Notes under the pieces: generated by a model
Databases searched by the model: none
Told to the model about the DNA's origin: nothing
Seen by the model: only the letters and a program-made list of their open reading frames with translations
Shown: in pieces, positions 18,403-28,205 of the stretch
Layout: each line of letters begins with the position of its first letter
How positions within the stretch are numbered: position 1 is the stretch's first letter
NCBI GenBank assembly: GCA_026004735.1
Contig: BPJS01000001.1
Location: forward strand, 3,049,641 to 3,113,640
DNA length: 64,000 bases
Source of the DNA: Isosphaeraceae bacterium
GTDB taxonomy: Bacteria > Planctomycetota > Planctomycetia > Isosphaerales > Isosphaeraceae
Direction of reading: 5' to 3'
Position numbers and translations under genes: made by a program

Positions 18403-21400
18403 TCACACCCCCGCTGGAGCCGCCGCCACCACCGCATCCTGATCCCACCGCAACCCATGCCGCCGCCGCCATCGCCCCTTCTGCACGGCAAAATAGAGGA
18501 CCGGCAAAAACACGTCGATCACCTCGTCGGCCACCAGCAGCCCGCCCAACACCGGCGCTGCCATTGGGCGGATCACCTCCGCGCCCACGCCATCGGCCCA
18601 CAGCATCGGCGCAATCGCGATGATCGTTGTCCCCTCGGTCAACAGTTTGGGACGCAGCCGGTGGATCGCACCCTCGAGAATCGCCTCCCGGAGTTCCCCG
18701 ACACTGCCAATCCCCTCCAGCCCGCCCCGTTCGGCGATCGCCTCCCGCAAATAGACCAACATCACAATCCCCGTCTCGGTCGCCATCCCGAAGCAGGCGA
18801 TATAGCCGACCCAGACGGCCACGCTGAAATTGAACCCGAAAAGCCACTGAAAGATCGCGCCTCCGGCCAGAGCGCCCAGAACCGCCGTCATCATCAGCAA
18901 GGCATCGATCCAGCTCCGGTAGGTCAGATACAGAATCACGACGATGATCGCCGCCACCATCGGAAAGACAATGCGCAGGGTGTTGCGGGCACGCAGTTCA
19001 TGCTCGAAGTCGCCCGCCCACTCCAGGTACATCCCCGTCGGCAGCTCCACCCGCTCGGCCACCACCCGGCGGGCCTCCTCCACGAAACCGACCACGTCAC
19101 GATCCCGAACGCCCAACTGGACGTACGCCCGGAGCAACCCGTTCTCGCTCTTTATCATCGCCGGCCCTTCGACGACCCGGATCTCGGCCACCTCGGCCAG
19201 CGGAATCTGACGCAGCCCGGTTCCTCCCATCGCCGCCGCCCCACCCTCCATGCCCTGCTCTGGCTCCTCGCTGCTCGCGCCGGCACCAGCCGCCACCAAC
19301 AGCCGCTTGAGGGCTTCCACGTCGTCGCGCTCGTCCCGCGAATAGCGAATCCGGATCGGAAACCGCCGGCGGCCCTCGACGGTCATCGTGATCGGCCGGC
19401 CACCCAGCGCAACCTCCACCACGTCCTGAATGTCTCCGACCTGCACCCCATACCGCGCCGCTCGATCGCGGTCGATCCGGATCTCCACATACCCTTTGCC
19501 CACAATCTGGTCCGGCACCACATTGACAGCCCCCGGTATCGACCGGACCACCTCGGCAACTTCCTGCGCCACCCGCTGAATCTGATCCAGATCATCGCCG
19601 AAAATCTTGATCCCGATCGGCGCCCGAATCCCTGTCGCCAGCATGTTGATCCGATTGATGATCGGCTGGGTCCAAATGTTCCCCCAGCCCGGAACCTGAA
19701 GCACTGTATCCATCTCCCGCTCCAGCTCCGCCTTTGTCTTGCGCCAGAGAAACACCCGGTCGGCAAACCACTTCTGCAGGTCGGCCCGCACGTCCCGGAG
19801 CGTGTCCGCATCCGCCAGACGGCCCGATCCCGCCAACCGACGCAACTCCTCGATCGCCGCCCACGGTGCATCGCCCGTGGCCCGGTCAAAGAGCTCCCAG
19901 TCCAGCCGCCGCACCCGCTCCCGAAACCGCTCATGATATCGCTTGCTAAGATGCTCATAAATGCGCTTCAGAAGCGTTGGCGGCTCACGGCCCAACGCCG
20001 CGCCGACCGCCTCCCAGGCACGCTCGAGGGGCGTCGGCCGGTCGGCCAGGGCATCCCCGCCCGCGCCGAGCACCCCCTCGGCCGTCAGCCGTTCGACCAG
20101 CTCGCGGACCAAGGCTGCCACGTCGTCGTACAACGGGCCTGCCGCCAGCCGGGCCCCGTGGGGCGAGGCGGCGGCCGCCAGCACCCGTTCCCGGGTCGCC
20201 GCGTCCAGCGGCCGGGCCAGCCGGTCGCCACCCAGGCGGGCCAGATAGGCGTCGAGCGCGTCGGCCACCAGTCCCTGGCCCAGCTCGGTCCGGAACTCCG
20301 CCAGGCGAAGGTGGGCCAGCCGCCGCAGCGCCTCGTCCAGCCGTGCCGATACGGCCATCGCCGTCTCGTTGATCAGGGCCGCGCGGTCGCCGATGTCACC
20401 GACCAGCCCCCGGCCCTCCAGGCGCGCCAGCGCCTCGCCGACCAGCCGCTCCACGTCCTCGTAGCGCAACGCCCGCCGCGGCCAGAGATCCCGGTCGTGG
20501 AGGTTGATGATCGTCTCGATCATCTCCAGCGGCGAGGGATCGGTCGCCGTCTCGGCTCGCCCCGCTTTGCCGACCACCGTCCATACTTCCGGAAACTGCC
20601 GCAGGATCGCATCCCGCGCCTTCAGATCGTCGGCCACCTGCGTGATCGACATCCGGGGCACGCTCGTCGGCATGTCCAGCAGGCTGCCCTCGTCCAGGTC
20701 GGGCATGAATTCCCGCCCCAGCTTGGTCGAGGCAACGTAGCCCAGCCCCACAATGCAGGCAAACAACCAGCAGACCAGCGTCGGCCGGTCCATGAGCCAC
20801 GACAGCATCGGCTTGAAAATCTCGGTCATCGTCCGGACCAGCCAGCTCTCCTCCTCGGATTTGATCCGGCCCTTGAGAAAGATCGGAATCAGCGCCGGCA
20901 CCAGCGTCACGGCTAGAATCGCAACGCCGATCAACGCAAACGTCTTGGTGTACGCCAGCGGATGAAACAGCTTGCCTTCGCGACCCGTCAACGCAAAGAC
21001 CGGCAAAAACGACAGGATCGTAATCAACACCGAGAAGAAGATCGGCCGGCCCACCGTGCGGCAGGCCGGAATCACCAGCTCGCGGATGTCGCCCCGGACC
21101 GGCTGATCGCCGAAGCGGCGGGTCAGGTGATGCGCCGCGTTTTCGGTCATCACCACCGCCTGATCCTCTAAGATCCCCACCGAAATCGCGATCCCTGCCA
21201 GGCTCATGATGTTCAAGGGGATGCCCAACAGCCGCATCATCAACACGCTGAAGAGGACCGCCAGCGGCAGCGTCAGGCTGACGACAAACGCACCTCCGAG
21301 ATGCCCCATGATCAACAGAATGGCAACAATGCAGATGATCAATTCCTCGCGTACGGTGTCCGTCACCGTCTCAATGGCGGCCTCGATCAGCGGGGTGCGG

Positions 21401-22365
21401 TCGTAAAATGGCACGATCCGCACCCCGGCCGGCAGCCCGGGCTGCAACGCCGTGATCTTCTCCTGAATCCGCCGGGTCACCTCCAGCGGATTGGCACCAT
21501 GCCGCATCAGAACCACCCCGCCCGTGACCTCGCGGCCATCCTTCTCGAGCACCGAGCGGCGAAACCCCGGTCCATACTGCACGTCGGCGATCGTCTCCAG
21601 CGTGATTGGGGTTCCGGCCCGCTCGGCCACCACCGTCCGCCTCAGGTCGTCGAGGCTCTGAATCCAGCCCACCGAGCGGATCAGATACTCCGCGTTGCCC
21701 CGGTGGATCACCCGACCTCCCACGGCCGAGTTGGCCCGCTCGACCGCCCGGTAAACCTGCCCCAGCGTCACCCCATAGGCGCGGAGCCGCTCCGGATCCA
21801 AGTCCACCTGGTACTCCCGGGGCGCTCCACCGACCGAGGCCACCTCCGCTACGCCCGGAACACTGGCCAACTGGTAGCGTATGTACCAGTCCTGCAAGGC
21901 GCGCAGCTCGTCGAGATCCTGATCGTCGCCCTCGACCGTATACCAGAAAATCTGGCCCAGCGCCGTCGCGTCCGGAGCCAGATACGGCGTCACCCCTTCC
22001 GGCAAAAACGTCGCCGCCAGCGCCAGCCGCTCCAGAACCCGCTGCCGCGCAAAATAAAAATCCGTCTCGTCGTCAAAAATCACATTCACCATCGAAAAAT
22101 TGAACTCGGACGACGACCGGATCACCTTCACCCCCGCCAGCCCCTGCAGGTTGACCGAAAGCGGATACGTGACCTGATCCTCGATCTCCTGCGGACTGCG
22201 GCCCATCCAGTCGGTGAACACAATGACCTGGTTCTCCGACAGGTCGGGAATCGCGTCGACCGGCATCGTCACCAGAGCGCGCAGTCCCGCCACCGTCGCG
22301 ACCAGCGCCACCGCAATCACCAGAAAGCGATTGCGAATCGACCACTCGATCACCGATTCGATCAT
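18403..22365 (-). CDS. cusA: CusA/CzcA-family heavy-metal RND efflux pump
   Basis: A 1320-residue inner-membrane RND transporter that exports metal ions using proton influx, working with a periplasmic adaptor and an outer-membrane channel. The N-terminal helix (IRNRFLVIAVALVATVAGL), MPVDAIPDLSENQV and the membrane blocks SVGILEDQAVVMTENAA and RPMAAPVLGGLLVADEVID are HME-type. Three Met positions that correspond by pattern to the copper relay of E. coli CusA are present (DMPTSVP, PLEMIETI, NMLATGI), pointing to Cu(I)/Ag(I) rather than Zn/Co. Normal CusA length is about 1050; about 260 extra helical residues lie between the PLEMIETI block and the VPGWGNIW block. cusB is 79 bp upstream. Confidence 0.93.
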   Translation of the reverse strand: MIESVIEWSIRNRFLVIAVALVATVAGLRALVTMPVDAIPDLSENQVIVFTDWMGRSPQEIEDQVTYPLSVNLQGLAGVKVIRSSSEFNFSMVNVIFDDETDFYFARQRVLERLALAATFLPEGVTPYLAPDATALGQIFWYTVEGDDQDLDELRALQDWYIRYQLASVPGVAEVASVGGAPREYQVDLDPERLRAYGVTLGQVYRAVERANSAVGGRVIHRGNAEYLIRSVGWIQSLDDLRRTVVAERAGTPITLETIADVQYGPGFRRSVLEKDGREVTGGVVLMRHGANPLEVTRRIQEKITALQPGLPAGVRIVPFYDRTPLIEAAIETVTDTVREELIICIVAILLIMGHLGGAFVVSLTLPLAVLFSVLMMRLLGIPLNIMSLAGIAISVGILEDQAVVMTENAAHHLTRRFGDQPVRGDIRELVIPACRTVGRPIFFSVLITILSFLPVFALTGREGKLFHPLAYTKTFALIGVAILAVTLVPALIPIFLKGRIKSEEESWLVRTMTEIFKPMLSWLMDRPTLVCWLFACIVGLGYVASTKLGREFMPDLDEGSLLDMPTSVPRMSITQVADDLKARDAILRQFPEVWTVVGKAGRAETATDPSPLEMIETIINLHDRDLWPRRALRYEDVERLVGEALARLEGRGLVGDIGDRAALINETAMAVSARLDEALRRLAHLRLAEFRTELGQGLVADALDAYLARLGGDRLARPLDAATRERVLAAAASPHGARLAAGPLYDDVAALVRELVERLTAEGVLGAGGDALADRPTPLERAWEAVGAALGREPPTLLKRIYEHLSKRYHERFRERVRRLDWELFDRATGDAPWAAIEELRRLAGSGRLADADTLRDVRADLQKWFADRVFLWRKTKAELEREMDTVLQVPGWGNIWTQPIINRINMLATGIRAPIGIKIFGDDLDQIQRVAQEVAEVVRSIPGAVNVVPDQIVGKGYVEIRIDRDRAARYGVQVGDIQDVVEVALGGRPITMTVEGRRRFPIRIRYSRDERDDVEALKRLLVAAGAGASSEEPEQGMEGGAAAMGGTGLRQIPLAEVAEIRVVEGPAMIKSENGLLRAYVQLGVRDRDVVGFVEEARRVVAERVELPTGMYLEWAGDFEHELRARNTLRIVFPMVAAIIVVILYLTYRSWIDALLMMTAVLGALAGGAIFQWLFGFNFSVAVWVGYIACFGMATETGIVMLVYLREAIAERGGLEGIGSVGELREAILEGAIHRLRPKLLTEGTTIIAIAPMLWADGVGAEVIRPMAAPVLGGLLVADEVIDVFLPVLYFAVQKGRWRRRHGLRWDQDAVVAAAPAGV

Positions 22366-22444
22366 ACGATCACTCGCTCACCTACAGAGGATCGGACCGG
22401 TCCGCAAAACCAGGCAAGGACGGTGTCCCCAACGGCGGGCCGCG

Positions 22445-24076
22445 TTAGTGGGCATGGACCAGCGAGCCAGCCGCCGGCTCCGCATACGCCGCGCTGCCTC
22501 CAGCCGACAGCCGGGTCTCGGCGTCGATCAGAAACGCACCCGCCGCCGCAACCCGCTCGCCCACGGCCAGCCCATCCAGCACCGGGTACAGATCCCCGGA
22601 TCGCGGCCCCAGTTGAACGTCCCGGGCTTCGAACACACCCGGCTCCGCCTCAACGTAGACCAGCGTCCGCCGGCCCGTGTCGATCACAGCCGACTCGGGA
22701 ATGGTCAGAACCTGGTCGCGCGGGGCTGACTCCAGCCGCGCCAGGTACAGCGCCGGGTCCGCGCGCAGCTTGTCCTCGCAACCCGCGCAGCAAAGCCAGA
22801 CCCGCCGGCCCTCAATCTCCATCGCCACCGGATCGCCCATCGCGCCCAGTTGAAGGTTGGTCACCAGGCAGACCCGTTGCGCCGCCGGGGTCAACGCCAG
22901 GGGGTTCGCATCCGCCGCCGGCCCGCGACGGGCTGCCAGATACGCCGGCGTCCGCGCCACCGGCGTCTGAAGCCGCACCGTCGCATACATCCCGGGCCGA
23001 AGCTGCAAATCGGGATTGTCCAGGTCGAACCGAACGCCAACCGTGCGGGTCGCCGCGTCGAGAACTGGGTCGATCAGCGCGACCGTGCCCCGAAACACCT
23101 CCCCAGGGTAAGCCGTTACCGTGGCCTCGACCTCCTGACCGACTTGGACCAGGGAAAGCTGATGCTCGTAAATGCGCCCTTTGATCCACAGATGGCCAAG
23201 GTCGGCCACCTCAAACAGGGGGTCGCCCTCTCCGACATACTGCCCCTCGACCACCGCTTTCCGGATCACAACGCCGTCGATCGGCGCCACAATCGGAATT
23301 CGCGGGTCGGCCACCTCGGAACGCGCCAGCGCGTCAATCTGGTCCTGGGTCAGGCCCCAGAGGCGGAGCTTCTCGATGCTTGCCTGGAGCAGGGCGGAAT
23401 TGTCGCCGCTGAGCTGGCGGGCGAGCGAACCGCTCACCGTCGACGGCCGGGCCGCCTGTGCCCGCGCGGCCAGACGCAGCTCCTGCGCGGCCTGATAGAG
23501 GCTGGCGCTGTAGAGCGTGCCCAGAACCTCACCGGCCCGGATCGTCTGGCCAGTGACGTTGACCCGAAGCGACTCGATCCGCGTCAACCCGGGCAGCCGC
23601 GAGGCAATTCGCCGCACCAGCCGCTCGTCAAGCTCGACCGTGCCGACCGTCACCACCTCCTCGACCAGCGGCGCATAGGCCACCGGCACCGTGCGGACCC
23701 CCGCTTGGGCGATCCGCTGCGGCGACAGGCTGACCCGCGCCGCCACTCCGGGCGGCAATGCCTCCGGCTCTCCCTGCGCACGCTTCGACAGCGGCATCCC
23801 GCAAATCGGGCACAGCCCCGGCTGAGCCATCACCACGCTCGGATGCATCGGGCAGTAAAACTCGAAGCCCGCCTCCGCCGCCGCCGTCTCAGCCGCCGGA
23901 CGCCGCCATTTGTCGATGTGGTTCCAGATCGTGTCCCAATAAGCAAACACCGCACCGGTTACCGCCATCAGGGCGATAAACCGAAGCCGCAGCTCCACCA
24001 CCTTGACGATCAGACGAAATCGCTCCCAGCGCGTCAGCGGCGGGGCGGACAACCCGGGAAGACCGTTCGCGGCCAT
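22445..24076 (-). CDS. cusB: CusB-like RND periplasmic adaptor with two metal-binding modules
   Basis: A 543-residue membrane-fusion protein linking CusA to the TolC channel. A membrane anchor at about 30-50 is followed by a heavy-metal-binding segment (FYCPMHPSVVMAQPGLCPICGMPL, near 73-96, the CusB/CopZ-like YHS-type motif). Then come the barrel-sandwich, hairpin and beta-barrel domains (IVAPIDGVVIRKAVVEGQYV near 270). A second metal-type module is inserted near 405-450: CLVTNLQLGAMGDP followed by VWLCCAGCEDKL, the Cys pattern of TRASH/YHS domains. The last residues (SLVHAH) are His-rich. It should sit in the periplasm bound to the inner membrane, and metal may be handed to CusA. Confidence 0.92.
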   Translation of the reverse strand: MAANGLPGLSAPPLTRWERFRLIVKVVELRLRFIALMAVTGAVFAYWDTIWNHIDKWRRPAAETAAAEAGFEFYCPMHPSVVMAQPGLCPICGMPLSKRAQGEPEALPPGVAARVSLSPQRIAQAGVRTVPVAYAPLVEEVVTVGTVELDERLVRRIASRLPGLTRIESLRVNVTGQTIRAGEVLGTLYSASLYQAAQELRLAARAQAARPSTVSGSLARQLSGDNSALLQASIEKLRLWGLTQDQIDALARSEVADPRIPIVAPIDGVVIRKAVVEGQYVGEGDPLFEVADLGHLWIKGRIYEHQLSLVQVGQEVEATVTAYPGEVFRGTVALIDPVLDAATRTVGVRFDLDNPDLQLRPGMYATVRLQTPVARTPAYLAARRGPAADANPLALTPAAQRVCLVTNLQLGAMGDPVAMEIEGRRVWLCCAGCEDKLRADPALYLARLESAPRDQVLTIPESAVIDTGRRTLVYVEAEPGVFEARDVQLGPRSGDLYPVLDGLAVGERVAAAGAFLIDAETRLSAGGSAAYAEPAAGSLVHAH

Positions 24077-24196
24077 GATTCAACCCTCAGAGCTTGGACC
24101 TGCACGGGCAGACGCAGAACCGGCAACAGCGCACGCCCCGCCGGCACTCCCGGCCGGCCGACCGGAAGCACGCCGTCGGGCTACGTCAACCCTGGC

Positions 24197-24655
24197 TCAA
24201 CAGCGCCAGGACGCCAGGCGAAGATAGGCCGGTCGATCCGATCGCTGCCCACGTCCGGCCGGACTCTGAATCCACGCCCACGGCCGGTTGGTCGACGACG
24301 CTGCCGGCGCGCCGCACCCCGAACGGTCATCGTCCGGTCGCACAGGGCCCGGCGCACCCGAACGCGCTGGCACGGGCCAGGATTGGCCGTCACGACAGGA
24401 GCACTCCGGGACCGGAGCCAACCGCCCCTCAGCCGCCTTGCCAGCCACCCAGACCGCTTCGACATCTGTGGACCAATCCACCCCGGCCGACGCCGCGGCC
24501 CCAGCCCCCTCAACCCCACAACACCCACACATCGACGCCGACGAGCAACAGCCCGGCGCCTCGTCCGGCGAGCACGCCCAAGCCGACGACCCTGCCGCGG
24601 TCAGCAACACCGCGACGACGATCGCCCCGAGACTCGTCAACGGTCGATCACCCAT
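24197..24655 (-). CDS. small Cys-rich exported protein upstream of cusB
   Basis: A 152-residue protein with a signal peptide (about residues 8-26, ending SSAWA) and a mature region opening with clustered cysteines (CSPDEAPGCCSSASMCGCCG), then another pair (PECSCRDG). Such clusters would bind soft metals such as Cu(I) or Ag(I), which fits its place as first gene of the cusBA transcript, 120 bp before cusB. The C-terminal half is Pro/Ser/Arg-rich. I do not recognise a named family. A similar Cys-rich exported protein lies on the other side of the locus at 26469-26876. No good SD is visible, so the exact start is uncertain. Confidence 0.5.
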   Translation of the reverse strand: MGDRPLTSLGAIVVAVLLTAAGSSAWACSPDEAPGCCSSASMCGCCGVEGAGAAASAGVDWSTDVEAVWVAGKAAEGRLAPVPECSCRDGQSWPVPARSGAPGPVRPDDDRSGCGAPAASSTNRPWAWIQSPAGRGQRSDRPAYLRLASWRC

Positions 24656-24857
24656 CCCAACTCAACCCGCAGTTCAGGCCGTAACGCCAATCAAGACAGC
24701 ACAGAGCCTTCAGAAGCTCAATGCAAATCATATGCCGCTCATCGCGGTCGGGCAAGCCGAAGCCCGCTCGGGGGGGTGATTTGTCTTCAAAATCGGCAGG
24801 AGCCGTCCGACCAGATCAGCCGATCTTGTCCCCGGGTGTTTCGGAGTCAGTTGGGGG

Positions 24858-26312
24858 GTGGATGGATCGATGGCGTCGCGGTTGAGGGTTGCGGCGAGTC
24901 TGACGGCGATCGTGGCGGCTTCGGCTGGCTGCCGGCTGCTCGACGACCGGCTGCCGAACCGCGCCGCGGCGGCCCCGCCCCTGGCCGTCGCGGTGGAGCA
25001 GCCGCCTGACCCGGCCCGCGACCCAGTGTTGCAGCAAGCCCAGACCGACGATGCGGCCCCGGAGTTGCCCGAGGCGCTGGCGCTCCAGCCCCCCGGGGCC
25101 GAGGCCGAGCTGGCCGGTTTGATCGGGCAGGCGTTGGCCTCCAACCGGGCCGTGCAGGCGGCTCGCTGGCGGGTGCTGGCGCTGCGGGCGCGGGTGCCGC
25201 AGGTCACCGCGCTCGAGGACCCGATGGTACAGAACGGCGTCTGGCCGTTCCCGATGAACGGCCCCCAATATTCGCTCATGGGGTACATGCCGTACGACTT
25301 GATGATCTCGCAGCAATTTCCCTGGCTGGGAACGCTGCGATTGCGCGGTGTGGTCGCCGCCGAGGAAGCGCAGGCAGCGCTCTGGGAGCTGGCCGAGACG
25401 CAGCTTGAGGTGGCGGCGGAGGTCAAGCGCGCCTACGCCGACCTCCGCGCCGCGGAACGTCGGATTCAGGTGATCGAAGCCAATCGGGAGCTGGCCCAGC
25501 AGATTGTCGAGCTGACGCGGGTGCGACTTGAGACCGGCGGGCCGCAGCAGGACGTCTTGCGCGCCGAGGTGGCGGTGGCCGGCTTGGATCGCGATCTGGT
25601 TGAGCAGCGGCGCGAGGCGGCCACTGCGCGCGCGGCGCTTGTGGCCCTGCTCCATCTGCCGCCGGGGTCGGATCTGCCGCTTCTGTTCAGCACCGAGATC
25701 GCGACGCCGGAGCTGCCCGCCCCGGTCGAACATCTCTACGCGGTGGCGATCGAAGCCCGGCCTGAGCTGCGGGCTCGGCTGGCGGAGGTCTCGCGAGACC
25801 GTGCCGAGGTGGCGCTGGCGCGCAAGCGGTTTTATCCCGACGTGACGGTCGGCCTGGCTTACAACACCATGACGCGGCGCAACAATCCGTCGCCGCAGGC
25901 CGACGGCCGCGACAACATCGGATTCGTGGTCGGATTCAACCTGCCGGTCTACCGGCATAAGTATCGCGCGGCGGTGGATGAGGCGCGGGCCCAGGAGCGG
26001 GCCGACGCCCTGCGCTACGAGGCCCAGCGCGATCAGACTCTGCAGCAGGTGGCGACGGCATGGGCCGAGGTCGAGGCGGCGCGGGAGACCCTCGCCCTTT
26101 TGCGGGATCGGATCGCGCCCAAGAGCCGGCTAGCGTTGGAAGGGGCCGTGGCCGGATACCGGGCCGGGTCGCTCGATTACGTGACGCTCAATACGGCTCG
26201 GGAAGAACTGCTCGCCGTTGAGCTGCAACTGGCGACCACTGAGGCGGCCCTGGCGCGTGCGGCGGCTGACCTGGAACGCGCCGTCGGCGCTGAACTGGCG
26301 CAAGGCGACTAA
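24858..26312 (+). CDS. TolC/CusC-family outer-membrane efflux protein
   Basis: A 484-residue outer-membrane channel protein of the TolC family. It has a lipoprotein signal ending in a plausible lipobox (ASAGC, Cys21), then a Pro/Ala linker. Two long heptad-rich repeats follow, each with the family's coiled-coil pattern (EVKRAYADLRAAERRIQVIEANRELAQQIVELTRVRLETGG and, in the second half, QVATAWAEVEAARETLALLRDRI). VGFNLPVYRHKY near 360 fits the equatorial region. It is transcribed divergently from the Cys-rich gene and cusBA, so the 200-bp gap 24656-24857 should hold both promoters. It should complete a tripartite CusABC-type metal pump. Confidence 0.9.
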   Translation: MDGSMASRLRVAASLTAIVAASAGCRLLDDRLPNRAAAAPPLAVAVEQPPDPARDPVLQQAQTDDAAPELPEALALQPPGAEAELAGLIGQALASNRAVQAARWRVLALRARVPQVTALEDPMVQNGVWPFPMNGPQYSLMGYMPYDLMISQQFPWLGTLRLRGVVAAEEAQAALWELAETQLEVAAEVKRAYADLRAAERRIQVIEANRELAQQIVELTRVRLETGGPQQDVLRAEVAVAGLDRDLVEQRREAATARAALVALLHLPPGSDLPLLFSTEIATPELPAPVEHLYAVAIEARPELRARLAEVSRDRAEVALARKRFYPDVTVGLAYNTMTRRNNPSPQADGRDNIGFVVGFNLPVYRHKYRAAVDEARAQERADALRYEAQRDQTLQQVATAWAEVEAARETLALLRDRIAPKSRLALEGAVAGYRAGSLDYVTLNTAREELLAVELQLATTEAALARAAADLERAVGAELAQGD

Positions 26313-26468
26313 GAAGCGACTGCACGGGACGAATCCGCCAAACCGCGGCGGTGCTCGGCGGACGGCGACTGGGGGGACTGCGGGCGGAACGGAAGCCCGC
26401 GAGCTTCCCGGCGATCCACGTACGGCGGTGTCGACGGCGCGGAGAGTTGACACCGGCATCCAGCAGCG

Positions 26469-26876
26469 ATGAGGATACGGCTCATGAGCGTCATCGGGGC
26501 TTCGGAACGGACACGAGGGGAGCGACGAAGGCAGTCGTTCGCGGCCGCGCTCGGGCTTGTGATCCTGATGACTTTGGGCGGAAACCCAGGGCAGGCCGCG
26601 GCGGTGGATCATGCGGCGGTGTGCCGATGCGCGCCGTGCCGAGATGAGAGCCGCTGTTGCTGTGTGCGGAGGGCGTCGCGCGCAGGGGCTGAGGAAATGG
26701 AGCCGCCGATGGAGGCCGCCAGCTTGGCCGAGGTCCGGATCGTGCGCGGTGGATGCGCGGGGCCGGGGCCAGGTGCGACATCGCCGCGGGTGCTCAGCGA
26801 GATGGCGCTCGCGGGCTGGATGGTCAGGAGCGAGGGATTGACGACCGCGCGGGTCTCAGGGCCGCGCGACCCGTAA
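26469..26876 (+). CDS. small Cys-rich exported protein downstream of tolC
   Basis: A 135-residue candidate protein with a signal peptide (hydrophobic core [14 protein letters not shown], ending QAAA near residue 44) and a Cys cluster right after cleavage ([14 protein letters not shown]). The rest is Met/Arg/Gly-rich without clear structure. The real start may be the second ATG at 26484. It follows the TolC gene by about 160 bp on the same strand and mirrors the Cys-rich gene before cusB, so both may be periplasmic metal-binding accessories. The sequence similarity between the two is limited to the layout (signal peptide plus Cys cluster). The downstream gap to 27170 shows nothing. Confidence 0.45.
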   Translation: MRIRLMSVIGASERTRGERRRQSFAAALGLVILMTLGGNPGQAAAVDHAAVCRCAPCRDESRCCCVRRASRAGAEEMEPPMEAASLAEVRIVRGGCAGPGPGATSPRVLSEMALAGWMVRSEGLTTARVSGPRDP

Positions 26877-27170
26877 CACGGCGACGAGGGCGCCGTGCGC
26901 CGTCTGGAACGGCCGCCGCGGGGCGAGCGATCGGCGATCTGATCGAGATTCGGTCGCGGACGTGGCATCCGGCGGCCTGACGGCTAGGTGCCGACCAGAC
27001 GACGCCGGTCGTTTGGCTTTGGGCTGCGTCCCGCTCGAACGGTGAGCCGGGCGTGACAGCCCCGCGGAGTGTCCGGCTGCGGTCCCGGGCCGAACGCTGG
27101 CCGCGGATTGAGAGCGCCGTGACGAGATCGTGTCGTGATATCCTTTCCTCATTGATAGGAATATACACTT

Positions 27171-28205
27171 ATGAACGTTCTTCGGCGCGGGTTTACGCTG
27201 ATTGAGTTGCTGGTGGTGATTGCGATCATCGGGGTCTTGATCGCGCTGTTGTTGCCGGCAGTGCAGGCGGCGCGGGAGGCGGCACGGCGGGCGCAGTGCA
27301 CCAACAATCTGAAGCAGATCGGGATTGCGATGCAGAATTACGTGTCGTCGTACAACGCATTTCCGGTCGGGTATTTGATCCCTGGGCCGGGGACGCACGA
27401 TCCGGTGATACCGGCGCTGCATTATCGCTGGTCGGCGTTGGCGCAGTTGACGCCGTTTCTGGACAATACGCCGGTCTACAACGCGATGAACTTTTCGTGG
27501 CCGATCGCGACCGGGGCGACGCCATCGTATGGGATCCCGACGCCGTTTACGTTCTTTCCGGCCAATCAGACGGCACGGCAGATGACGGTGAGCATCTTTT
27601 TGTGCCCGAGCGATGGGGTTCAGCGGCCCAACCCGGATTCCGGGCCGACGAATTATATGGTTTGCACCGGGGATGGCCTGAATCGGGGCCGGACGGTCCC
27701 AGGCGACGCGCTCAACGCGAACGGGGCGTTCACGAATCAGGCGATCACGATGGGCCAGCTTCGGGATGGGTCGAGCCTGACGATTGCTGGGTCCGAGCAG
27801 CTCCTGGGGACTGGTCCGGGGGATCAACCGACGCCGACCCCGCAGCCGGAGGACACGCGGCGAGCGATTGCGCGGTCGGCCACGCTGCCACTGACCGACG
27901 GATCGTGCCAGGCGGCGGGGCGCGGCTGGCGGTTCGACGTGGGGAATGGGTGGTGGGATGGCGACTACCGGAGCACGATCTACAATCACTACTTGGGGCC
28001 GAACGCGAAGCGGTATGACTGCCTCGGTCCGTTCGTGCCCCACAATCCGGCCTGGCGCGGGGCGCGGAGCTTCCACCCCGGCGGGGTCAATGCGTTGTTT
28101 TGCGATGGCCATGTCCGGTTTGTGAAGGACACGGTCGACATCAGCGCATGGCGAGCCGTTTCGACGCGCGATGGCGGTGAGGTCGTTTCCGATGAGTCGC
28201 TCTGA
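27171..28205 (+). CDS. DUF1559 pseudopilin-like protein
   Basis: A 344-residue DUF1559 protein. The N-terminus is a class III (type IV pilin-like) signal: [19 protein letters not shown] with the cleavable Gly just before Phe, processed by a prepilin peptidase. The helix continues into [20 protein letters not shown], and the C-terminus carries the family's H-x9-DG block ([17 protein letters not shown]). These proteins are expanded to tens of copies in planctomycetes, and the role of most is unknown; export or assembly of a surface fibre is assumed. No SD is visible before the ATG, while the 30 bp upstream are AT-rich, so a leaderless or weakly initiated transcript is possible. It stands alone. 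Confidence 0.93.
   Translation: MNVLRRGFTLIELLVVIAIIGVLIALLLPAVQAAREAARRAQCTNNLKQIGIAMQNYVSSYNAFPVGYLIPGPGTHDPVIPALHYRWSALAQLTPFLDNTPVYNAMNFSWPIATGATPSYGIPTPFTFFPANQTARQMTVSIFLCPSDGVQRPNPDSGPTNYMVCTGDGLNRGRTVPGDALNANGAFTNQAITMGQLRDGSSLTIAGSEQLLGTGPGDQPTPTPQPEDTRRAIARSATLPLTDGSCQAAGRGWRFDVGNGWWDGDYRSTIYNHYLGPNAKRYDCLGPFVPHNPAWRGARSFHPGGVNALFCDGHVRFVKDTVDISAWRAVSTRDGGEVVSDESL

Noticed and set aside
24650..27170. Search for DnaA boxes to support a chromosomal origin at the skew change
   Set aside because: No full TTATNCACA match was seen by eye in the candidate interval, so no oriC feature is called. A near match at about 58,426 (TTATCCACC) lies in the mobile element and is isolated.
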